Position numbers and translations under genes: made by a program. From positions 90,809 through 154,808 of the forward strand of contig NZ_VDOR01000006.1 of NCBI RefSeq assembly GCF_007666205.1: a stretch of 64,000 bases of DNA, written 5' to 3'. The DNA comes from Kocuria palustris. GTDB lineage: Bacteria; Actinomycetota; Actinomycetes; Actinomycetales; Micrococcaceae. Below, piece after piece: positions 57,738 through 64,000 of this stretch; within the stretch, counting starts at the first letter, position 1, and every line of letters starts with the position of its first letter. Under the pieces are notes generated by a model that searched no databases, was not told where the DNA came from, and saw only the letters and a list, made by a program, of their open reading frames with translations.

Positions 57738-58589
57738 GTGAGCGACCCCCCGACCCCGCTGGAACGTGCCCGCTCCCTGTCGCGGGACCGTGCCCTGACC
57801 GAGCAGGCCGATCAGCATGCGATCACCCTCGAATCGATCCTCGCCGTGCTCCGCTCCGGCCGACTCGCGGATGCTGCCGCGCGCAGGGAGGCCACGGAGA
57901 TCGCCTCCTCCGCGCTCATCCGTGCTCGTTCGGTCCATGCGCAGCAGGAGAGCGTGCTCGAGCCGGTAGCCGAGGCATTCTCGCGCCTGCGCGCCGAACT
58001 GCGTCCTCTGATCCGCTCCGGGCCACTGCACGTCCAGTTCGCCGAGCCTCCTGCGCGAGGACGGGCGCTGCCGGGCCCGGTCGCTCGGGAAGCCCGAGCC
58101 ATCTCCCGCACAGCAGTGCTCTCGCTCATGGACCGCGCGGACGCTGCACGCGCCCGGATCGGCTGGGACTGCGATGGCCGCAACCTGCTGATGGAGGTCC
58201 GTGACGACGGGGGAACCGCGGTGACGGCGGACGACGACACACTGCGTCCGATCGTGGAGCGGGTGGCGGCGCTCGACGGAACCATGGACGTGGAGACGAC
58301 CCCGGGCTGGGGGACGACGCTGCGGATCGAGATCCCGCTGGACCCACCCAGCGCAGCGCTCACCGTGGAGGGCGCCGAGGAGCTCACCGACCGAGAGAAG
58401 CAGGTGCTGCGCCTGGTCGCGACCGGGATCTCGAACCAGCGCATCGGCGACCAGCTCGGGATCACGGCGAACACCGTGAAGTACCACGTGGCCAACTTGC
58501 TGCGGAAATACGGCGCCCGCACGCGCGCCGAGCTCGCAAGCATCACTCACTCCCATGATGCGCACCATCCGAGCTCCCGGACTCGATAG
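57738..58589 (+). CDS. Regulator fusing a kinase-like ATPase fold to a LuxR DNA-binding domain
   Basis: 283 aa. Residues 1-110 are helical (EQADQHAITLESILAVLRSGRL...). Residues about 115-210 look like the second half of a histidine-kinase ATPase domain (LMEVRDDGGT, then IVERVAALDGTMDVETTPGWGTTLRIEIPL), with no phospho-accepting His and no clear N box. Residues 218-275 are a LuxR/NarL helix-turn-helix (ELTDREKQVLRLVATGISNQ, ANTVKYHVANLLRKYG). It diverges from hxlBA. It may sense a ligand through the ATPase fold rather than by phosphotransfer. Annotation beyond 'LuxR-family regulator' is inference. Confidence 0.75.
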   Translation: MSDPPTPLERARSLSRDRALTEQADQHAITLESILAVLRSGRLADAAARREATEIASSALIRARSVHAQQESVLEPVAEAFSRLRAELRPLIRSGPLHVQFAEPPARGRALPGPVAREARAISRTAVLSLMDRADAARARIGWDCDGRNLLMEVRDDGGTAVTADDDTLRPIVERVAALDGTMDVETTPGWGTTLRIEIPLDPPSAALTVEGAEELTDREKQVLRLVATGISNQRIGDQLGITANTVKYHVANLLRKYGARTRAELASITHSHDAHHPSSRTR

Positions 58590-58913
58590 CGGGCCTCGGT
58601 CCGGACGGTGACTGCGGTGCCCCGACCTGGCACCCGGCGCGGAAGATCCCACCATCACCGGTCGGCCGGCACTGCGAGCGGCGGCGTACCCGCAGCATGG
58701 GCGTGGGTCCGGGCTGTCGAGCGATGGTGACCACCAGCGGACATGGTGCGCATCCTTCTGGGCCGCCCCTCGGCCACGCCAGAAGAGTCACCTATCCTTG
58801 CGGCGGTCCCCCTTCTCAGGCCTTGAGCACGCGGCACCGACATTCTGCCGACCAACCCCTGGGCGCGCCTCGGGGCCGGGCCGAGGCGCACTCCGGGTGG
58901 GCGGGCACGAGGC
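58590..58913. other. Intergenic region between convergent genes
   Basis: 324 nt with no gene supported and no strong terminator hairpin seen. Confidence 0.4.
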
Positions 58914-60671
58914 TCAGATCAGGCCGTGCTCCTCGAGGAGCTGACCGATCTCTCCGTGCTCGAGCCTGTCGCGCAGGTAGCTGCGCAGCGCGGCTGGGCC
59001 GGGGATCTCCACCTTCTTGCCGTCGCGCATGCGCGCCGAGGCCTCGAGGAGGTCGCGCACGTCGTACGTGGAGCCCCAGGTCTCCGGCACGCCGCGCTCC
59101 ACGTCGAGGAGCTCGTAGACGGCCTCCATGCCGGTGCGCACCGAGTACTCGGTGGTGAAGATCGTGTCGCGGCCGGTCTCCGCGAACTGCCCGAGGAACG
59201 CGAAGTTCTCGGCACCCTCCGGGACGACCCGAGGGCGATCCCCAGCGCGGCGGGGCATGAAGAAGCTCGTCACGTAGGGCATCATCACCGGCACGCACCG
59301 GGCGCCGGTCGCCGCGAGCTCAGGGATCTCCTCCACGGGCACACCCAGGTGGTAGAGCCACTCCTGGGTGATCTCCTCACCGGTGCACTGCGACAGGGGC
59401 TTCTTCACGTAGTCGCCCTCGACGTCGACGAACAGGCCGTAGACCCAGACGACGATCTGATCCTTCGGCTGCTTCTTGAAGTGCGGCTGGCGATTGACCG
59501 TCCAGCTCAGCAGCCAGGAGGAGTCCTCGGCGGTGACGATGCCGCCGGTGACCACGCGGCCGCTGAACGGATCGCGCTGGGCGATGCGCTCGATGTAGGC
59601 CGGGATGCGCTGATCGAGCGTCGTGACCGTGGCCGATTCCCACTTCGTCTCCTCGATCGAGGAGCAGAAGACCTCCGGGCGCCCGAACGACGGGTCCTTC
59701 TTCGCGATGCGCTTCCACAGGTCCCAGGCCGGGGCCGGGCCCTCCTGGAGCACAGCGGGGGTGTGGTGGTCACCGTCATCGGAGTTGTCCACGAGCGATC
59801 CGATCGTCATCAGCGCGAGGTCGTGCTCACCGAGCTCGATGGTCTCCTCGGCGCCGTCGCGGCGGCAGTGGATCGCGGTGGCGCGGATCTCGCCGTTGCG
59901 GTGGGCGAAATCCACATCGAGGACCTCGGTGCCGGACTGGAAGACGACGCCGTGTTCGGTGAGGTAGTGCATGAGCGGCAGGACGAAGGACTCGTACTGG
60001 TTGTACTTCGTGAATTTCAGCGCCGTGAAATCGGGCAGTCCGCCGATGTGGTGGACGAACCTGTGGAGATAGAGCTTGAACTCGAGCGCGGAGTGCCACT
60101 CCTCGAAGGCGAACATCGTCCGCCAGTACATCCAGAAAGGCGAGTCGAGGAACTCACGGCCCATCACCTCGTCGATGCGCTTGCCCTCCATCTCCGCGCG
60201 CTCGGCGAGAAAGACCCTGAGCAGGTCCTTCTGCGCCCGCTTCGGCAGGCTGAAGCGGCCCTCGTGGCCCGCGTCCTCGCCCTGACGGACGGTGGCCCGG
60301 CGCAGCGAGTAGTTGGGGTCGTCCTTGTTGAGCCAGTAGAACTCGTCGAGCACGGAGGCGTCCTCGAGCTCGAGGGAGGGGATGGAGCGCATCATGTCCC
60401 ACAGGCACTCCATGTGGTCCTCCAGCTCCCGGCCGCCGCGGATGACGAAGCCCTTGTCCGGCACGTCAAGGCCGTCGAGCGCACCGCCGGCGACGTCGCC
60501 CTTCTCGAGGATCGTGACGTTGGCACCGGGGACCCCGGCGTCGCGGATCAGGAAGACGGCAGCCGCGAGCCCGGCCAGCCCGCTGCCGACGATGTAGGCC
60601 TTCGTCTCCTGGGCGTGCTGTGCGGGGCGGGGACGCGCGAACGCCTCGTAGTTACCTGCTGTGTGCTGCAT
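58914..60671 (-). CDS. ohyA: Oleate hydratase
   Basis: 585 aa FAD-dependent enzyme, full length. FAD loop YIVGSGLAGLAAAVFLIRD near 26-44. The acidic catalytic residue lies in VIRGGRELEDHMECLWDMM, and the conserved Tyr in FTKYNQYESFVLP. It adds water to the cis-9 double bond of unsaturated fatty acids such as oleic acid, a known defence against toxic host fatty acids in several bacteria. GGAAGGA lies 7 nt before the ATG. The divergent tetR gene and operator-like repeats suggest fatty-acid-responsive control. Confidence 0.95.
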   Translation of the reverse strand: MQHTAGNYEAFARPRPAQHAQETKAYIVGSGLAGLAAAVFLIRDAGVPGANVTILEKGDVAGGALDGLDVPDKGFVIRGGRELEDHMECLWDMMRSIPSLELEDASVLDEFYWLNKDDPNYSLRRATVRQGEDAGHEGRFSLPKRAQKDLLRVFLAERAEMEGKRIDEVMGREFLDSPFWMYWRTMFAFEEWHSALEFKLYLHRFVHHIGGLPDFTALKFTKYNQYESFVLPLMHYLTEHGVVFQSGTEVLDVDFAHRNGEIRATAIHCRRDGAEETIELGEHDLALMTIGSLVDNSDDGDHHTPAVLQEGPAPAWDLWKRIAKKDPSFGRPEVFCSSIEETKWESATVTTLDQRIPAYIERIAQRDPFSGRVVTGGIVTAEDSSWLLSWTVNRQPHFKKQPKDQIVVWVYGLFVDVEGDYVKKPLSQCTGEEITQEWLYHLGVPVEEIPELAATGARCVPVMMPYVTSFFMPRRAGDRPRVVPEGAENFAFLGQFAETGRDTIFTTEYSVRTGMEAVYELLDVERGVPETWGSTYDVRDLLEASARMRDGKKVEIPGPAALRSYLRDRLEHGEIGQLLEEHGLI

Positions 60672-60720
60672 GGTCCATCCTTCCCGACGCGTGGCGGATG
60701 CCGATCACCCGGCCTGCATT

Positions 60721-60742
60721 TTGAGCGTACTCAAGATTGAGT
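60721..60742. promoter_or_regulatory. Overlapping palindromes in the ohyA-tetR gap (probable TetR operator)
   Basis: TTGAGCGTACTCAA at 60721-60734 overlaps ACTCAAGATTGAGT at 60729-60742. Both are inverted repeats of TTGAG/CTCAA. They sit just upstream of the tetR -10 and in front of ohyA, an ideal place for dual repression by the TetR protein. Confidence 0.75.
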
Positions 60743-60746
60743 CGAC

Positions 60747-60758
60747 TACAATGGTTGT
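60747..60758 (+). promoter_or_regulatory. Leaderless -10 box for tetR
   Basis: TACAAT at 60747-60752, 6 nt, ATG at 60759. It adjoins the operator palindromes. Confidence 0.65.
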
Positions 60759-61490
60759 ATGGAAACTCGGAATGGCACGGGGCTGGGGCTGTCGGCGACG
60801 CTGGGCAGGCGCGAGCGGGCGAAGGCGGAGAAGCGCGCCCGCATCCTCGCCGCGGCGCGCGCGCTGTTCGAGGAGCGCGGATTCCAGCGGACCTCGATGA
60901 GCGAGGTCGCGCGCGCGGCGGATGTGGCCGAGGGGACCGTCTTCCAGTACGCCGCGACGAAGACGGAGCTGCTCATGATGGTCGTCGATGCGCTCTGGGG
61001 AGCCCACGAGCGCGCGACGGCCAGTCCTCCGCTCTCTGCGTTCGCCGCGCCCGGCGGGTCCGATACACCACCGCCGGCAGGGGAGATCGCGGACCAGATC
61101 GCGGCGCTCATCTCGCCGCTCGTCGCCGCGATGTGCCGCTGGCCCGAGCCCGCGACATGGGTCGCCCGCGAGATCCTCTTCGGTGCAGAGATGCCGCACC
61201 GCCGGCGGGTCCTCGACCATGTCGAGAGCCTCGAGGAGCAGATCGCCTCGCGCTTGCAGGACAGTCGGGCCCACGCGTCAGGTGCGGTCGGAGTGACGCG
61301 GGACGGCGCGGCCGGAGCTGCCGGCGGGGCCCCCGGAGCGGTCGAGGCAACCGCCGCCCGGCTCATCGTCACCGGGGTGCTGGCCGAGCTCAACCGCTCC
61401 CGGCAGGGGCGCAATGAGAGCGAGAACGTCGATGCGGCTCTGCGTCGGCTCATCGATCTCGTGGTGGCAGGGGCGATCGCCTCGCGGTGA
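60759..61490 (+). CDS. TetR-family transcriptional regulator
   Basis: 243 aa. Helix-turn-helix at about 27-70 (RARILAAARALFEERGFQRTSMSEVARAADVAEGTVFQYAATKTELL, shown across two helices), a typical TetR head. The C-terminal ligand domain is longer than usual and has a Gly/Ala-rich loop near 185-205. The start is fixed by the leaderless promoter. It most likely represses ohyA and itself through the palindromes between them; an acyl-CoA or fatty acid would be a natural inducer. Confidence 0.9.
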   Translation: METRNGTGLGLSATLGRRERAKAEKRARILAAARALFEERGFQRTSMSEVARAADVAEGTVFQYAATKTELLMMVVDALWGAHERATASPPLSAFAAPGGSDTPPPAGEIADQIAALISPLVAAMCRWPEPATWVAREILFGAEMPHRRRVLDHVESLEEQIASRLQDSRAHASGAVGVTRDGAAGAAGGAPGAVEATAARLIVTGVLAELNRSRQGRNESENVDAALRRLIDLVVAGAIASR

Positions 61491-62061
61491 CAGGCAAGCC
61501 GTCCCCATCGACACCGCCATCACGGGGACCGATGCTTTGACGAGCACGCCCTCGGTGTGACGTGCAGGGCGCGTGTACCGCCGCGAGGCGGTGCGCCGGG
61601 CTTTCCAGAAGGAGCCCAGCGGGTTCTCGGGGTCTCGATGAGAGGAGACTCCGAAAGCGGTGGAGCGCGACGGCTGCTACCTCAGCGACCTCCACGCCCT
61701 CATCGGCACGATCGGCGTGGCCGTCCCCCATCTCCGCCCGGGCACCTGCCTCCCCCGTGGCTGGTCGAGCGGTGTAAGCGCGCCGGAGCAGCCCTAATCC
61801 CGGTCGTCGCGGACTGCTATCTCGCCGGGTCTGCACCCACCGGAGGAATCTGCCCACGCGCCGCCGCGCTGGCGCGGAAAGTCCGGGAGGGCGGGGGCGT
61901 GATCTCGCCGTCGTCCCCCTCGCGATAGGCATGAACGGGGACGGGCACCGCGAAGTGCTCGGCATGCGGGTTGCGACCAGCGAGACCGGAGCTGCGTGGA
62001 ACGGGTTCCTCGCCGGCAGGGTCGCCCGCGTCCCACCGTGTTCCGGGTTCGCGGATCGGCC
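61491..62061. other. Intergenic or degraded stretch
   Basis: 571 nt. No frame gives a recognisable product. Frames on both strands lack ribosome sites and look like non-coding high-GC sequence. Confidence 0.4.
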
Positions 62062-63927
62062 TCAGGCCTTCGCCGCCTGGGTGCGGCTCCCGCGACGGCT
62101 GGATTCCAGCATCTCGGTCAGTGAGCGCGCGTCATAGCTGCCCACCATCCGACAACCATCGATGAAGAACGTCGGGGTCATCTTGGCGCCGCTCGCCTCC
62201 GCGCTCGCGATGTCCCGCTGCACCCTCGCAGCAACCTCGTCGCTGTCGAGATCCTCGATGAACGCCTCGACATCGAGGCCCAGCTCAGCCGCGTAGCCGA
62301 TGAGATCCTCCCTCTCCAGCGCGTTCTGCCGAGTGAAGACGAAGTCGAGCCACGGCCAGAACATCTCCTGCTTCGCGGCCGCCTCGGCGGCCCGTGCGGC
62401 GAGGGGGCCGTGCGGATGGTGAGGCAGATGCCGCACGACATAGCGCAGATCGTCACCGAAGCGCCCGTGCAGGTCCTCCCAGGAGCCAGTGGCGTGCGCG
62501 CAGTACGGGCACTCGAAGTCCACGAACTCCACGAGGGTGAGCCGGGCGTCCTCCGGTCCGCGGATGTGATCCACCTCGGGGTCCACCGGAGAGTCGAGCG
62601 TCATCGGGAGATCCGCCGTCTCCTCTCCCCACCGATGGGCCGCGACCTTGAAGATCGACCAGCCCAGAACAGTAGCGAGCACCATCGCCACGAGCACGCC
62701 CAGCGTCGCCTGGCGCCCCAGATCAGAGGAGGAGTCGAAAGCGAGGCTGATGACCAGCAGCGACACGGTGAAACCGATGCCCGAAAGTGCTGCCCCGCCG
62801 AACACGCTGCCCATTCCGACTCCCTCCGGCAGTCGGCCTGCGCCCATCCGAACGGCGAGGAGCGTCGCGATCCCGATTCCGAGGAGCTTGCCGAGCACGA
62901 GCCCCGCGATGACGCCCCACGTCACAGGCGAGCCCAGCGAGTCGGCCACCACCCCGCCGCCCAGGTCGACCCCGGCATTGGCCAGAGCGAAGATCGGCAC
63001 GACCAGCAACGCCGTGGGGAGACGGAGGTACTCGTGCAACCGCTCGTTGACCGACACGCCCTTGGACAGCCCCCGTCCGACGGCACGCGCCGAGGAAGCG
63101 CTCGGGGATTGCCAGAAGTCGCGGAACAGCTGCCGGGCGGCGGCCACCTCGTGCCTTTGCGTCGGGTAGGCGGGGATCAGAAGGCCGGCGATCATGCCCG
63201 TCAGCGAGGCGTGGATGCCGGAGGACAGAGTCGCCAGCCACAGCACGATGACGATCCCCACATACGGAGCAGCACTCCACTGCCGGGAACGGCCCAGCAA
63301 CCACAGGGCGACGAGGCAGCCGAGAGCGACCAGCAGCGGGACGGGCCGGATCTCCTCGCTGTAGAACACCCCGATGATCGACACCGCAAGGAAGTCGTCG
63401 ACCACCGTGAGAGTCAGAAGGAAGACGCGAAGCTGCCCGGAAAGCCGGGGGCCGACGATCGCGAGAGCACCGAGCATGAACGCCGTGTCCGTTCCGACGA
63501 CCGCCCCCCACCCGCGAAGCCCCTCACCACCGGACGCTCCGACGACCAGGACATACACCAGCGCGGGCAACGCCACGCCCGCGACACCGGCGATCGCTGC
63601 CAGGCGTGCGCGACTGCTGTCCCGCAGGGCCCCATACGCAAACTCCTGGCGCACCTCGAGACCCACGACGAAGAAGAACACGACCATGAGCCCGTCGTTG
63701 ATCCAGTGGTGCAGATCCAGGTGCAACCCGAACGGGCCGACGTCGATCCCTACGCTCTGGTGCCACAACTCGAAGTAGGAAGAGGACAGCGGCGAGTTCG
63801 CCCAGAGGAGAGCGAAGGCCGTGACAATGATGAGCAGCATGGCCGATCCCGACTCCGTGCGGAGTCTTCCGACCATGCCCCGGGGGGATGAGCTTGAGTG
63901 AGACACAGCTGCATTCTGCCTGAACAT
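62062..63927 (-). CDS. nhaA: NhaA Na+/H+ antiporter fused to a DsbA-like thioredoxin domain
   Basis: 621 aa. Residues about 25-420 form NhaA with about a dozen hydrophobic segments. The ion-binding Asp pair is in TLTVVDDFLAVSIIG, with VVGTDTAFMLGALA before it. Residues about 445-605 are a DsbA-type thioredoxin fold: LVEFVDFECPYCAHATGSW has the CxxC, and MTPTFFIDGCRMVGSY has the cis-Pro region. Such fusions are known in actinobacteria. The redox domain would follow the last membrane helix; its side of the membrane is not certain. Start may be the ATG at 63927 or the GTG at 63906. Confidence 0.92.
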   Translation of the reverse strand: MFRQNAAVSHSSSSPRGMVGRLRTESGSAMLLIIVTAFALLWANSPLSSSYFELWHQSVGIDVGPFGLHLDLHHWINDGLMVVFFFVVGLEVRQEFAYGALRDSSRARLAAIAGVAGVALPALVYVLVVGASGGEGLRGWGAVVGTDTAFMLGALAIVGPRLSGQLRVFLLTLTVVDDFLAVSIIGVFYSEEIRPVPLLVALGCLVALWLLGRSRQWSAAPYVGIVIVLWLATLSSGIHASLTGMIAGLLIPAYPTQRHEVAAARQLFRDFWQSPSASSARAVGRGLSKGVSVNERLHEYLRLPTALLVVPIFALANAGVDLGGGVVADSLGSPVTWGVIAGLVLGKLLGIGIATLLAVRMGAGRLPEGVGMGSVFGGAALSGIGFTVSLLVISLAFDSSSDLGRQATLGVLVAMVLATVLGWSIFKVAAHRWGEETADLPMTLDSPVDPEVDHIRGPEDARLTLVEFVDFECPYCAHATGSWEDLHGRFGDDLRYVVRHLPHHPHGPLAARAAEAAAKQEMFWPWLDFVFTRQNALEREDLIGYAAELGLDVEAFIEDLDSDEVAARVQRDIASAEASGAKMTPTFFIDGCRMVGSYDARSLTEMLESSRRGSRTQAAKA

Positions 63928-64000
63928 GCTGGCTAGCTGTTGTGGGTCATGAGGTTCTTGGCGCGGGTGCGTCGATGAGATGAGGAACGGGCTCCTCGTC
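63928..64000 (-). other. Open frame entering from the right edge
   Basis: One minus-strand frame is open from the window edge to a TAG at 63935-63933, reading HRRTRAKNLMTHNS at its end, 5 nt before the nhaA ATG. It may be the 3' end of a gene beyond the window; 21 codons are too few to identify it. Confidence 0.25.

Noticed and set aside
61450..61965. 171-codon minus-strand frame after tetR
   Set aside because: Arg/Pro-rich, no start signal, overlaps the tetR end.

Overview
The window is high-GC actinobacterial chromosome. Its gene order matches conserved actinobacterial blocks: nudC-uvrD-(E1-like)-metalloproteases-PDZ/Lon-UPF0182; cysteine desulfurase-mnmA-chorismate mutase-MetE-like; mtrA-mtrB-lpqB-comF-hpf-secA; and a WhiB1-type regulator with a galactofuranan cassette. 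GTG/TTG starts are common, and many starts lie 6-7 nt behind a TANNNT box. The gene complement suggests Micrococcales, perhaps near Kocuria/Micrococcus, but I could not test this.

Positions 1-10.5 kb hold a 5'-cut NudC, a UvrD-type helicase without the usual C-terminal module, a degenerate E1/ThiF-like protein, two metalloprotease genes whose 3' ends overlap tail to tail, a PDZ/Lon-like protease and a UPF0182 membrane protein. An initiator tRNA-fMet follows between two strong hairpins. From 10.9 to 15.7 kb is an envelope-stress block: PspA and a TPM-domain membrane protein, divergent from an HtrA-type protease. From 15.8 to 22.1 kb are trmL, a RibD-like reductase translationally linked to a FolP2-type DHPS paralogue, and the desulfurase/mnmA/chorismate mutase/MetE-like run. 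From 22.3 to 32.4 kb is mtrA-mtrB-lpqB-comF-hpf-secA. From 32.4 to 40.2 kb is a locus of poorly characterised small proteins (Rv3235-like, LysM, BldC-like), an orphan SAF/CpaE-like pair, a PdtaS-type kinase and WhiB1. From 40.4 to 45.6 kb, glf, a GlfT2-like transferase and a Wzm/Wzt exporter should make and export galactofuranan.

From about 45.7 kb conserved order ends. A CoA-transferase pseudogene is present in two pieces with a duplicated middle. An AT-rich segment lies between them, holding a small secreted cysteine peptide gene and an IS3-family remnant. An FBP-domain protein, fragments and repeats follow. The last 14 kb is an accessory stress/detoxification region: an ABM monooxygenase and PfpI pair, a stand-alone UvrA-like ATPase, glutathione-independent formaldehyde dehydrogenase, the RuMP pair (hexulose-phosphate synthase and isomerase), a regulator fusing a kinase-like ATPase fold to a LuxR domain, oleate hydratase with a divergent TetR regulator and clear operators, and an NhaA antiporter fused to a DsbA-like domain.

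No CRISPR array or rRNA is visible. The best leads for unfamiliar biology are the ATPase-LuxR regulator beside the formaldehyde genes, the FolP2/RibD-like pair, the orphan SAF/CpaE pair, and the AT-rich island with its secreted peptide.
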